Origin: Flavobacterium sp. N502536
Lineage (GTDB): Bacteria; Bacteroidota; Bacteroidia; Flavobacteriales; Flavobacteriaceae
Assembly: GCF_025947345.1 (NCBI RefSeq)
Contig: NZ_CP110011.1
Span: forward strand, 2,542,001 to 2,606,000
DNA length: 64,000 bases
Direction of reading: 5' to 3'
The stretch's first letter is position 1. Each line of letters starts with the position of its first letter. The notes below the pieces were generated by a model. The model did no database searches. It was given only the letters and a program-made list of their open reading frames with translations, and had not been told where the DNA came from. Positions 1-7,906 of the stretch are shown piece by piece. A program made the translations under genes and the position numbers.

Positions 1-173
1 GGATCCAAATTTCTTTGCACCATTATTTTTGTAATGATTCGGTTTATCAATCGGATGGCGTAGATTCCGACAAATAAAATGATAAATGCCGAGATTAATT
101 TTGGAGAATAATCAACTAATACGTTAATAAATTTAGTAGCATAACTACTAATCTGCTCTGGATAAATGTACAT
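1..173 (-). CDS. MscS-family mechanosensitive channel, N-terminal part
   Basis: The gene runs off the left edge, so only the first 57 codons are present. The translation starts MYIYPEQISSYATKFINV and continues into a hydrophobic helix (about residues 19-42) and a basic stretch rich in Arg and Ile. This is the usual start of short MscS channels in Bacteroidota, which are inner-membrane proteins that release solutes under hypo-osmotic stress. The pore helix and beta domain lie outside the window, so the family call rests only on the N-terminal helix. The ATG at 171-173 is the first possible start after the upstream hairpin. Confidence 0.6.
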   Translation of the reverse strand, partial: MYIYPEQISSYATKFINVLVDYSPKLISAFIILFVGIYAIRLINRIITKIMVQRNLD

Positions 174-183
174 GTTTTTCGAA

Positions 184-209
184 TAAAAAAACCTTCTCAG
201 GGAGAAGGT
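184..209 (-). terminator. Rho-independent terminator of the YtxH-like gene
   Basis: An 8-bp perfect stem (191-198 with 202-209, 3-nt loop) is followed on the minus strand by seven T residues (184-190). It separates the 261-668 gene from the mscS-like gene. Confidence 0.75.
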
Positions 210-260
210 ATATTAGTTTTGCAAATATAAAGATATTTCCTAAGATAAGAAAAAGTAGTT

Positions 261-668
261 TTATTCCTTCTCAGGAGTCTCGTCAATAACTTCATCCGCT
301 TTAGCAGCTGTTTTTTCGCTAATATCGGCTACGGTTTCTGAAACAACTGTTTTGGTTTCTCCGGTAAGCTCGCTGGTTTTTTCTTTTACGGTATCAATTA
401 CATCGCCTATCGAATCAGATGCTTTTTCTACATATTCGCTAACGAAGTCTTTCGCCTGATGTGCATAGTCCGTTGCCGTTTCGATCAATGGTTCTGATGC
501 CTCTTTGGCTTTTGTAAAAGTTTCTTCGGCAAAGGTTTCCGCTTTATCGATATAAGGAGCAGCAGCTTCTTTGGCCTGTTCAAAAGTAGTTTCGGCCTGT
601 TGTGCCAAATCAGTAGCAGAATCTTTGGCTGTGCCAAACAAATTCTTAAAGAATGAAGATAATCCCAT
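261..668 (-). CDS. YtxH/apolipoprotein-like amphipathic helical protein
   Basis: A protein of about 135 residues, almost entirely Ala, Glu, Lys, Thr and Asp, with repeated blocks such as FEQAKEAAAPYIDKAE and FTKAKEASEPLIETA. These predict long amphipathic helices like those of YtxH, apolipoprotein or LEA-type stress proteins. It opens with MGLSSFFKNLFGTA, a short hydrophobic segment that may associate with membrane. I chose the ATG at 666-668 because the recognisable protein starts there; an in-frame ATG at 698 would add ten residues. It is monocistronic with its own terminator. The function is unknown and a stress or envelope role is a guess. Confidence 0.65.
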   Translation of the reverse strand: MGLSSFFKNLFGTAKDSATDLAQQAETTFEQAKEAAAPYIDKAETFAEETFTKAKEASEPLIETATDYAHQAKDFVSEYVEKASDSIGDVIDTVKEKTSELTGETKTVVSETVADISEKTAAKADEVIDETPEKE

Positions 669-774
669 AGTTATGATATTGATTAGTTTAGAATACAATA
701 TTAACTATTTTTAAAGTATTATAACCTTTTTAGAGTAATAATTTGCTGATAATTAGTGGGATATGTTTTTGCGT

Positions 775-807
775 AAAAAAAGCGCCTACCAATGGCAGAC
801 GCTTTTT
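775..807 (-). terminator. Terminator of the Nfu gene
   Basis: The arms AAAAAGCG (777-784) and CGCTTTTT (800-807) pair, with further partial pairing inside. The T-run lies on the minus strand just downstream of the Nfu stop codon. Confidence 0.65.
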
Positions 808-831
808 GTTCTTTATTATCGGATAAAAATT

Positions 832-1731
832 TTAAGCATTTAAAGCTTCTACCTTAATTTCTTCATCGTTTAACATGCTTTTTAGCATATTTTCGATTCC
901 GCTTTTTAAAGTGAAAGTAGAGGACGGACAGCCGCTGCAAGCACCTTGTAGAATTACTTTTACCGTTTTGTCATTTTCATTATAAGAATCAAAAGCAATA
1001 TTTCCCCCATCAGCAGCTACTGCCGGTTTTACATATTCTTCCAGTATGTTGATGATTTGTTGTGAAGTAACATCTAATTTATCAAAAGCTTCGTCTTTGG
1101 TAATGTCGTTTTTAGTAGCCACTTCAATAAGGCTCTCATCCAAAACAGTTCCACCATTTTCAATAAACTGCTTGATAAAAGTTCTTACTTCAAGAGTAAT
1201 TTCCTGCCAGTCGTTGATGTCGTATTTGGTTACCGAAATGTAATTTTCATCAATAAAAACTTCTTTCACGTAAGGAAATTTGAACAATTCTTTAGCTAGT
1301 GGAGAAGAAGCAGTTTGATCGATATTTTTGTATTCAACCGCGTTTCTTGTCAGCATTCTGCTTACCACAAATTTCAGCGCAGCAGGATTTGGAGTTGTTT
1401 CTCCATAAACCGTGATGGGCTGTTTTTTAGCTGTGTTCTCATCCGCTTTGATAATTACACCACCTTTGTCTACAAATGCCGTAATTTGTTCTGCAACGGC
1501 ATCTTTTACATCATCCCATTCTACAATACTGTATCTTTCGATTGCGATAAAGTTTCCTGAAATATAAACGGTTTTTACGAACGGTAAATAGAATAATTGC
1601 TGCGCTAAAGGAGACGCTTGTGCCTCATCAATATTTTTGAATTCAAAACTTTGATTTTGAGTAATAAAATCTTCAAATTCAAATTTTAATATCGTTGGGT
1701 TTTGAGTTTCTTTTATGGTGATTTTTGTCAT
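832..1731 (-). CDS. NifU-like Fe-S scaffold with duplicated N-terminal domain
   Basis: This cytoplasmic protein should assemble or deliver iron-sulfur clusters. It has three parts: two successive Nfu N-terminal domains (about residues 1-90 and 105-195, both beginning with the pattern TPNP.xLKF or NPTILKF and containing the SPLAxxLF motif), then a NifU C-terminal domain (about 220-299) with the cluster-binding CSGC pair at Cys265 and Cys268. Typical Nfu proteins carry one N-terminal domain, so this is an internal duplication. The last codon is followed by a terminator, and a TAAATTTG -7 box lies 17-24 bp upstream of the ATG. It is transcribed alone, divergently from porP. The family is certain; client proteins are not visible. 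Confidence 0.93.
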   Translation of the reverse strand: MTKITIKETQNPTILKFEFEDFITQNQSFEFKNIDEAQASPLAQQLFYLPFVKTVYISGNFIAIERYSIVEWDDVKDAVAEQITAFVDKGGVIIKADENTAKKQPITVYGETTPNPAALKFVVSRMLTRNAVEYKNIDQTASSPLAKELFKFPYVKEVFIDENYISVTKYDINDWQEITLEVRTFIKQFIENGGTVLDESLIEVATKNDITKDEAFDKLDVTSQQIINILEEYVKPAVAADGGNIAFDSYNENDKTVKVILQGACSGCPSSTFTLKSGIENMLKSMLNDEEIKVEALNA

Positions 1732-1747
1732 GATTTGTAATTTTTTA

Positions 1748-1755
1748 CAAATTTA
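1748..1755 (-). promoter_or_regulatory. -7 box of the Nfu gene
   Basis: On the minus strand this reads TAAATTTG, matching the Bacteroidota -7 consensus TAnnTTTG, and lies just upstream of the Nfu ATG. No clear -33 TTG was seen. Confidence 0.5.
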
Positions 1756-1832
1756 GTAAAGTTATTTTTTGCTGATACCTACTATTTGATTTTTTAATAA
1801 AAGAATTAAGACTCTTTTCCAATAAATCTTAT

Positions 1833-1840
1833 TAAATTTG
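1833..1840 (+). promoter_or_regulatory. -7 box of porP/sprF-like gene
   Basis: TAAATTTG matches TAnnTTTG and lies 36 bp before the ATG at 1877. Confidence 0.5.
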
Positions 1841-1876
1841 TACTGCCTTAAATTTAGTTGATTAATATGTTGTTTT

Positions 1877-2866
1877 ATGAAGTTTAGAATCAGTGTTTTA
1901 TTGTTTTTTTTAATTGTATCGACCTACTCCTATTCACAAGAAGGAATTCCCGTTTACTCCGATTATTTGTCAGATAATTATTATTTAATTCATCCCTCTA
2001 TGGCGGGCGCTGCAAATTGCGCTAAGATAAGATTGACGGCCCGGAAACAATGGTTTGGTCAGGAAGATGCTCCCTCGCTACAAACACTGACTTTTAATGG
2101 CAGGATAGGGGAACGATCAGGTGCCGGAATCATTATTTTCAACGACAAAAACGGATACCATTCTCAAAAAGGATTAAAACTTACCTACGCACATCATATT
2201 ATGTTTTCGAGAGACGAAGTTGATTTAAATCAGCTGTCATTTGGTATTAGTGGTGGAGTGATTCAGAGCCAGCTGGATGAAACGAAATTCGGAACTACTT
2301 TTGATCCTATAGTTTTTGGTTCGATTCAAAAAGATTCATACTTCAATTTAGATATCGGAGCATCGTACAACTATCTTGATTTTTATGCCCATGCAACAGT
2401 TCAGGGCGTGCTGGAAACCAGAAGAGAATTATATACCGAATATGAGAGTGATAATCTGAGAAAATTTCTTTTTAGCGCCGGATATGTTTTTGGAAAAAGA
2501 AGTGATATTACCTGGGAACCTTCCGTATTGTTTCAGTTCTTTGATAAAACCAAAGAAAAAACAATCGATTTAAACCTTAAAGCTTACAAAAATATGGACT
2601 TCGGAAGTTTATGGGCTGCCTTGTCCTACAGAAAAAGTCTTAACGGTACGCAATACAGCACTAACAGTGGAGTAGCCGCTCAAAAACTACAGTACATTAC
2701 ACCAATCGTTGGTGTGAATTATAAAAATTTCATGTTTGCCTATACCTATTCTCAGGTTACCGGTGATGTAAAATTTAATACAGGTGGCTACCACCAAATT
2801 ACACTGGGAATCAATTTATTTTGTAAAAAGGAACGCTACGACTGCGCTTGTCCTGCAATTAATTAA
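1877..2866 (+). CDS. PorP/SprF family type IX secretion outer-membrane protein
   Basis: A 329-residue outer-membrane beta barrel. It has a signal peptide (MKFRISVLLFFLIVSTYSYSQ) and then the family signature around residues 30-55: YLIHPSMAGAANCAKIRLTARKQW. Alternating hydrophobic strands run to the C-terminus. PorP/SprF proteins work with the type IX secretion system; members next to giant adhesins (as SprF with SprB) assist their surface display. No adhesin gene adjoins this copy, so its substrate is unknown. The C-terminal end is Cys-rich (CKKERYDCACPAIN), which is unusual for a barrel whose last strand should be aromatic. The gene is followed 9 bp later by the hexapeptide-repeat gene. Confidence 0.88.
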   Translation: MKFRISVLLFFLIVSTYSYSQEGIPVYSDYLSDNYYLIHPSMAGAANCAKIRLTARKQWFGQEDAPSLQTLTFNGRIGERSGAGIIIFNDKNGYHSQKGLKLTYAHHIMFSRDEVDLNQLSFGISGGVIQSQLDETKFGTTFDPIVFGSIQKDSYFNLDIGASYNYLDFYAHATVQGVLETRRELYTEYESDNLRKFLFSAGYVFGKRSDITWEPSVLFQFFDKTKEKTIDLNLKAYKNMDFGSLWAALSYRKSLNGTQYSTNSGVAAQKLQYITPIVGVNYKNFMFAYTYSQVTGDVKFNTGGYHQITLGINLFCKKERYDCACPAIN

Positions 2867-2875
2867 AAATATAGT

Positions 2876-3400
2876 ATGCTGATTAAATCTGTAAATGGAA
2901 AAACACCTTTGATTCCAGAGGATTGTTATGTTGCCGAAAATGCAACAATTGTGGGTGATGTTACCTTTGGAGCTTCGTGCAGTGTTTGGTTTAATGCCGT
3001 TATCCGTGGTGATGTAAACTTTATTACCATTGGAAATAAGGTCAATATTCAGGATGGAGCCATTATTCATTGTACGTATCAAAAACACCCGACTATCATA
3101 GGAAACAATGTTTCAATCGGACACAATGCTATTGTTCACGGTTGTACCATTCACGATAATGTGCTGATCGGGATGGGGGCTATTGTTATGGACAATTGTG
3201 TAGTCGAAAGCAACTCTATTGTTGCGGCTGGCGCTGTGGTTACGCAAAATACGGTAATCACCTCGGGAAGTATTTATGCGGGTGTTCCGGCTAAAAAAGT
3301 CAAAGACATTGATCAATCTGATTTTGCAGGCGAAATAGAACGTATTTCAAACAATTATGTCATGTATTCCGGCTGGTTTAAAAACGATGAACAGGAATAA
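2876..3400 (+). CDS. Gamma-carbonic anhydrase family / hexapeptide-repeat protein
   Basis: A 174-residue left-handed beta-helix protein, with isoleucine/valine hexapeptide turns from about residue 20 to 145 (AENATIVGDVTFGASCSVWFNAVIRGDV). The gamma-CA Zn-binding histidines are present in IHCTYQKHP and SIGHNAIVHGC, so a metal site is plausible. Relatives (YrdA, CaiE, PaaY) are often annotated as carbonic anhydrases or thioesterase-like proteins with little biochemical proof. It lies 9 bp behind porP/sprF and may be cotranscribed, then ends at a strong bidirectional hairpin. The family is secure; the enzymatic role is inferred. Confidence 0.88.
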   Translation: MLIKSVNGKTPLIPEDCYVAENATIVGDVTFGASCSVWFNAVIRGDVNFITIGNKVNIQDGAIIHCTYQKHPTIIGNNVSIGHNAIVHGCTIHDNVLIGMGAIVMDNCVVESNSIVAAGAVVTQNTVITSGSIYAGVPAKKVKDIDQSDFAGEIERISNNYVMYSGWFKNDEQE

Positions 3401-3429
3401 ATATTTCAAAATTCCAAATTCCAAAAATC

Positions 3430-3473
3430 AAATTCCAAATTCCAAGGTTCGACACTTTTGGAATTTGGAATTT
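3430..3473. terminator. Bidirectional hairpin between convergent genes
   Basis: A perfect 16-bp stem (3430-3445 with 3458-3473) and 12-nt loop, followed by a T-rich tract. The left arm is a direct repeat of ATTCCAA units, and more of these units precede it from 3408. It separates the gamma-CA gene from the LytTR regulator gene. Confidence 0.75.
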
Positions 3474-3495
3474 TATTTTTTTGAAATTTAAAAAT

Positions 3496-4212
3496 TTAGA
3501 GGTTGATCTTTTCGAAAAAAGCCGTTTTATAGCTTTCGCTAATTGGGATTCGCTTGTCGCTAATCAGAACTTTATTTTTTTGAATGGATTTCACATGTTT
3601 TATATTGATGATATAAGAGCGGTGAATGCGTGAAAACCCTTTGTTTGAAAGCAGGTTTTCAAGTTTGATTAAGCTAATTAGAGTAAGAGTAAATTTATTA
3701 TCAATAGTATATATTTTTACGTAATCTTTAAGTCCTTCGATAAAAAGGATATCAGAAAAATTCATTTTTACATTTTCGTATTCAGCCCTTACGAACATAA
3801 AATCCTGTTCTGTTTCAGCTCCGGCGGTGTTTTCAGAAATAGCCTGAACCGTTGTGGCCGGGTGTAAAACCTGCTGTGCTCGTACGACCGATTTTAGAAA
3901 ACGATGGAACGGAATGGGTTTTACCAGATAATCTACTGCACCCAGATTAAAACCTTCTACAGCATAATCGGAAAAAGCGGTCGTAAAAATTACCAATGGT
4001 TTTTTTTCAATGGTATTTAAAAAATCGATTCCGGAGAAATGAGGCATCTGTATGTCCAGAAAAATCAGATCAATATTGTTTTGATTGATAAAAGAAACGG
4101 CATCAATGGCGTTGTTAAAAGTGTGCACCAATTCGAGAGAATCTACTTTTCGAACAAAATCTTCCAGTAACTCAACCGCTAAAGGTTCATCGTCTATAAT
4201 TACACATTTCAT
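3496..4212 (-). CDS. LytTR-family response regulator
   Basis: A 238-residue two-component regulator. The receiver domain (1-120) has the acidic pair Asp7/Asp8, the phosphoacceptor Asp53 in FLDIQMP and the conserved Lys98 in VKPIPF. A LytTR DNA-binding domain follows (about 138-238), with the typical segments IEGLKDYVKIYT and FSRIHRSYIIN. Its partner kinase lies upstream in the same direction, with about 165 bp between them that hold no convincing gene. LytTR regulators bind tandem direct repeats and usually control nearby envelope genes; here the plausible targets are the five envelope genes in this locus, which is inference. Confidence 0.93.
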   Translation of the reverse strand: MKCVIIDDEPLAVELLEDFVRKVDSLELVHTFNNAIDAVSFINQNNIDLIFLDIQMPHFSGIDFLNTIEKKPLVIFTTAFSDYAVEGFNLGAVDYLVKPIPFHRFLKSVVRAQQVLHPATTVQAISENTAGAETEQDFMFVRAEYENVKMNFSDILFIEGLKDYVKIYTIDNKFTLTLISLIKLENLLSNKGFSRIHRSYIINIKHVKSIQKNKVLISDKRIPISESYKTAFFEKINL

Positions 4213-4379
4213 CTGTTGAAGTTTTAATTTTAAAAATTTTGTTTAGAGCCAAAAGTACTTTTAAACCAGTAAAATAAGTTTTAAAATTATCATAAAATAC
4301 GGACCGGATTTTAAACGATCCTGCTACTTTCGGGGTCTTGTTTTGCGGTAAGCTGTTGTAAAATTGCAATTCATCGTAT

Positions 4380-5489
4380 TTAGTTTATGGCTGTTTGAAT
4401 TTTATCTAATTCCAGATTCAAATGCACACGAAAAAATTTGTCGTCTTGTGTGATATCCAATTTGTGCGCATTGGGATACAGCAAATCCAGTCGGTTTTGA
4501 ATATTCACCAACCCAATACCTGAATTGTCAGGATCTTTGCTATAGTTTTCGATCGTATTTTCGATCCAGAAATCGAGACTGCTGTTCAGAATGAATATTT
4601 TAATTTTAACATGAGCCGCACCTTTATAATCGGTTCCGTATTTGAACGCATTTTCGACAAACGAAATCAATAACAGAGGCTCAATAAATTTGTTTCGGGT
4701 GTCGCCATGAACATTGATAACGATGTCTTCGATATTGTTTAACCGTAGTTTTTGCAATTCGATATAGTTCTGGATGTAATTGATCTCTTTTTCCAAATCA
4801 ACGGTTTTATTATCGGTTTCATACAGCATATACCGCATGAGCTCGGATAAGGTAACGATGGCATCAGGAACTAAATCGGATTTTTTGTGTGCCAGCGAAT
4901 AAATACTGTTTAAGGAATTGAATAAAAAATGCGGATTGGTTTGTTTGCGCAAATAGATCAACTCGGTATTTGTTCGGTGGGTTTCGGCAATTAGTTTGTT
5001 TTGCTGATTGTTGTAAAAAGCTGTAAGTGTTCTGATAATCGCACTGATGGTGATGATTAAAATATAGAAAAACGATGGGCCAATTTTAAAAAATAAAGGC
5101 TGCTGTCTTGTTGCAAAAATTGCTTTTACTCTGGTGCCTTTGTACATTAATTTAAGATCTTCCGGAGGCGGCAAATTTTTTAAAGGTCTTGCCTGGCTAA
5201 AATCAGGAATAAAATAATTGATCCGGATAATCATAAAAAGTAAAATAAGAGCAAATACAAATACAAAATAGAGCCAGTATTTTTTCTCTAAAAGCAAAAC
5301 AGGAACCAGATAAAAATAATTCAGATAAAACAAAACAATTCCCGTACTCCATTGTACATAAAAATCGGTGCTGACCTTAAACGGACTTTCATAAAACTGA
5401 ATTAATGAAGTCAGAATAAAGAAAACCCAGATGATGGTATGGAACAAAATTTTGTTTGAACTTGTATTTCTGATCGTATCTAGTGTCAT
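4380..5489 (-). CDS. LytS-type sensor histidine kinase (His_kinase domain)
   Basis: A 369-residue inner-membrane kinase. Four predicted membrane helices (about 14-33, 47-66, 70-90 and 136-157) precede a coiled stretch and the His_kinase module, with the phosphorylated His187 in TNPHFLFNSLN. The ATPase has its N box around Asn280 (FVENAFKYG) and its G box at 322-334 (NSGIGLVNIQNRL). An extracytoplasmic loop (about 91-135) contains a Pro-rich stretch and may be the sensor. The ATG follows directly after the TAG stop of the DUF4907 gene, so translation is likely coupled and the kinase is made together with the envelope proteins upstream. It pairs with the LytTR regulator. Confidence 0.92.
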   Translation of the reverse strand: MTLDTIRNTSSNKILFHTIIWVFFILTSLIQFYESPFKVSTDFYVQWSTGIVLFYLNYFYLVPVLLLEKKYWLYFVFVFALILLFMIIRINYFIPDFSQARPLKNLPPPEDLKLMYKGTRVKAIFATRQQPLFFKIGPSFFYILIITISAIIRTLTAFYNNQQNKLIAETHRTNTELIYLRKQTNPHFLFNSLNSIYSLAHKKSDLVPDAIVTLSELMRYMLYETDNKTVDLEKEINYIQNYIELQKLRLNNIEDIVINVHGDTRNKFIEPLLLISFVENAFKYGTDYKGAAHVKIKIFILNSSLDFWIENTIENYSKDPDNSGIGLVNIQNRLDLLYPNAHKLDITQDDKFFRVHLNLELDKIQTAIN

Positions 5490-5825
5490 CTATAATTTTA
5501 TTTTTAATAAAATTAAATCATTTTTGGTTACTGTTGGCGATCTATTTTGATCGAGTCGGCTTGCGACTAAGTGCGCTACCTTTAAGGCATCACTTTCTGT
5601 GGCGAAACTTTTAGAGTCGTTTATGACGGGAATAATAGCCTGCTTGATGATGATTTTGTTCTTTATAGCAATCGAATAACCCCAACCTGACGTAGTTTTG
5701 AAGGCTTCGATTTTAAAAGTTTCATTTTTCGCGCAGGCTATAAATTGTAAAATAAGTACCGTAAGCAATACATTCTTCCGGATTTTACTCCAGAAGAACT
5801 GCATTTTTATTTTAGTTGTCATCAC
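5490..5825 (-). CDS. DUF4907 family lipoprotein
   Basis: A 111-residue protein with a signal segment ending in the lipobox-like FIACAKNE, so it is probably a lipoprotein. The rest is one small domain with the pattern FKTTSGWGYSIAIKNKIIIKQ.IPVI and a following DALKVAHLVASRL helix, which I recognise as DUF4907. Its start overlaps the end of the Kelch gene by 14 bp and its stop touches the kinase start, so all three are one transcription unit. No function is established for DUF4907; its recurrent pairing with Kelch proteins suggests a partner role. Confidence 0.8.
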   Translation of the reverse strand: MMTTKIKMQFFWSKIRKNVLLTVLILQFIACAKNETFKIEAFKTTSGWGYSIAIKNKIIIKQAIIPVINDSKSFATESDALKVAHLVASRLDQNRSPTVTKNDLILLKIKL

Positions 5826-6816
5826 TTGTTTGTTCCTCTAATGGTTTAAATTCCCAGGCATCATCAAAATACGTTGAACCTGTTCTTCCCAGCATATAAA
5901 ATCCGCGATTGTTGATGGCGAACCCCACAGCATCTGTTCGGCTGGCACCTTCCATAGGTGTTTTTTCTGCCCATAAATCGGTAGTTGGATTGTATTCCCA
6001 GATCGTTTTGATGTTTTCTCCACCCACAACATATCCTAAACCGTTCATTGCAAAACTTGAGGCATTTGAACGAACAATAGCATAATCGTCATTGTAAGAG
6101 TTGTCATCATCGGTATCTTTATCAATATCGCGTTTTCGGGTCCATACATCAGTTGCAGGATCAAATTCCCAAAAATCTTCCTGATAAACGCCATTATTGC
6201 TTCCTGTTCCAAGATATACTTTATCGGCGATCACAAAGGCTGTTGCGTTGCGTCGTTTATTCCCGCTAAAACCATTTACAAGTGTCCAGGCATTGGTCTG
6301 GTCGTTGTATTGGTAGAAATCTTTCAGGTAATTTCCATCATAACCGGTTCCAAAATAAGCTTTGCCACCCGCCTGAAAACCTACTGCTGCGTAACGGCCT
6401 GTTCCGGCAAAATCGGCTTTTTGAGCCCACGTATTGTTAGCGGGATTGTACTGATAAAAGTCTTTTAATTTATTCGTCCCGTCATAACCCAAACCAATGT
6501 ACCCTTTTTGATTCAGGGCAAAAGCCGAGGCAGAACTTCTTCCGATACCTGGAAAATCAGCTTTTTGCTCCCAGTAATCTCCGGTAGAATTGTAAGACCA
6601 TAAATCTTTCAAATAAACATCTCCGGTATAACCTGTTGCAACATAAGCATAATCGCCAATTACAAAACTGGTAGCACTGGATCTTGCAGGTCCGTCAAAT
6701 GCCGATTTTTTAATCCAGTTTCCTATTAAATCTTCGTCGCTGTCGTTGCTGCAGCCTATAAAAAAGAGACTTGAAAACAACGTTGCGAATACTATTCTTT
6801 TTTTAAAATTATTCAT
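5812..6816 (-). CDS. Kelch-repeat beta-propeller lipoprotein
   Basis: A 334-residue lipoprotein with a signal peptide ending at FFIGCSND (Cys22). Six Kelch-like blades follow at a spacing of about 47-50 residues, each with a pattern like YNPATNNTWAQKADFAGTGR then AxxFxxxxKxYxGxGY. The fold is that of galactose-oxidase-like or NanM-type propellers, which bind ligands or proteins outside the cytoplasm. No oxidase copper site is evident, so a binding or scaffold role is more likely than catalysis. It lies between the beta-barrel gene and DUF4907, overlapping the latter by 14 bp. The ligand is unknown. Confidence 0.87.
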   Translation of the reverse strand: MNNFKKRIVFATLFSSLFFIGCSNDSDEDLIGNWIKKSAFDGPARSSATSFVIGDYAYVATGYTGDVYLKDLWSYNSTGDYWEQKADFPGIGRSSASAFALNQKGYIGLGYDGTNKLKDFYQYNPANNTWAQKADFAGTGRYAAVGFQAGGKAYFGTGYDGNYLKDFYQYNDQTNAWTLVNGFSGNKRRNATAFVIADKVYLGTGSNNGVYQEDFWEFDPATDVWTRKRDIDKDTDDDNSYNDDYAIVRSNASSFAMNGLGYVVGGENIKTIWEYNPTTDLWAEKTPMEGASRTDAVGFAINNRGFYMLGRTGSTYFDDAWEFKPLEEQTSDDN

Positions 6817-6832
6817 AATGTATTAAGTTTAT

Positions 6833-7675
6833 TTAGTGTTTGTATTTGATGCCAATTCCTAAGACATAGCCATTGCCAGTATTAAAATCATAGACTTTAT
6901 GATGGTCTTTGTCCGTCAGACTGTATTTTTTGTTAAAATCATATCCGGCTTTAAAATTCAGAAACCAGTTTTTGTCTACATTTCTTTCATATTCAAATGC
7001 TGTCGTCATTTGTGATAAAGTAGCCTTCTCAGCACCGTTAATCGGTTGATTTTCGGCGTCTAAATGATAGAAATTACCATTGAAGCTGTTGGTCAGACTA
7101 AATTTGTTGCGGACATTATTAGAGTAGGTGATCTTTGAATCCGGAAAACCAATGAGCAAACTGCCCTCCGTGTTGAATTTATAATGCAAAGACAGTACAG
7201 GTAAGAACTTGGCATTGCCCAGTGCAGTCGATCTCGCAATTCCAATCTTAAGGCTTGTTTGTGAATTGAACTGCTGCTTCATTTCTAAACTTCCCAAAAC
7301 AGAAAGATCACTCAGCTCCGGACTACTCTGGAAATTTAGCGTTGGAACAATCGAAAAACTCATATGAGTTGTATTGGAAAGCGCATGCGTAATTTCAAAT
7401 TTGTTTTGAATCTGGTTGAATTGTTCCTCATTCTCCTTTGTTTTGTAACGTCCTAATTCATAATTCACGCTCAGATTCGAATAGGCTAATGTGTTTGTTA
7501 TTTCGTTTTTGCTACCTGTTTTTTTGCTGTAGGATAGGCCAATACTGCTTTGAGTGAAATCAATTTGATCTGTTGGTTCCGTTTTTAAACTCAGGTTGAC
7601 TTCAATATTTTCCTGAGCTTTCATCCCGAAAAACGAAATCAACAACATCGAACGAATGAGTACCCTTATTTTCAT
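6833..7675 (-). CDS. Outer-membrane beta-barrel protein (DUF6268-like)
   Basis: A 280-residue protein with a signal peptide (MKIRVLIRSMLLISFFGMKAQ) and alternating polar/hydrophobic strands throughout. It ends in GYVLGIGIKYKH, in keeping with an outer-membrane barrel of about 12 strands. I assign it tentatively to the DUF6268 type. It is the first gene of the minus-strand unit barrel-Kelch-DUF4907-kinase-regulator and starts 17 bp downstream of a TACTTTTG -7 box. It may be the membrane anchor or channel for the Kelch lipoprotein. No substrate can be deduced. Confidence 0.7.
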   Translation of the reverse strand: MKIRVLIRSMLLISFFGMKAQENIEVNLSLKTEPTDQIDFTQSSIGLSYSKKTGSKNEITNTLAYSNLSVNYELGRYKTKENEEQFNQIQNKFEITHALSNTTHMSFSIVPTLNFQSSPELSDLSVLGSLEMKQQFNSQTSLKIGIARSTALGNAKFLPVLSLHYKFNTEGSLLIGFPDSKITYSNNVRNKFSLTNSFNGNFYHLDAENQPINGAEKATLSQMTTAFEYERNVDKNWFLNFKAGYDFNKKYSLTDKDHHKVYDFNTGNGYVLGIGIKYKH

Positions 7676-7691
7676 TGTTTATTTATTGGTT

Positions 7692-7699
7692 CAAAAGTA
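7692..7699 (-). promoter_or_regulatory. -7 box of the barrel-Kelch-DUF4907-kinase operon
   Basis: The minus strand reads TACTTTTG, matching TAnnTTTG, 17 bp before the first ATG of the operon. The 230-bp divergent region up to 7906 probably also holds the DUF4270 promoter and any LytTR binding sites. Confidence 0.5.
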
Positions 7700-7906
7700 G
7701 GAGGCTACTGGTTTTAAAAAAAAGAAGATATATGTATGGGTATTTTTGATAGACTAAACAGCCGTTTTTAAGGCTGAATGCGGTATTTGTTGGTGTTGAT
7801 CTGTTATAGATGATTTTTGGCTGTTTGTAGTGCAAAAAAGCAGGACTGTATATGTTATGATGCAGCGCGAAAGAGTGCCATTTATATTTGTTCAAAAATT
7901 TAGATT

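Noticed and set aside
4187..4369. Possible 60-codon gene between kinase and regulator
   Set aside because: It overlaps the regulator start, has no signal, domain or good composition, and lies in a region more likely to be untranslated spacer.
7683..7895. Possible 70-codon minus-strand gene in the divergent DUF6268/DUF4270 spacer
   Set aside because: Aromatic-rich random-looking sequence; it occupies the promoter region of two divergent operons and includes the -7 box.
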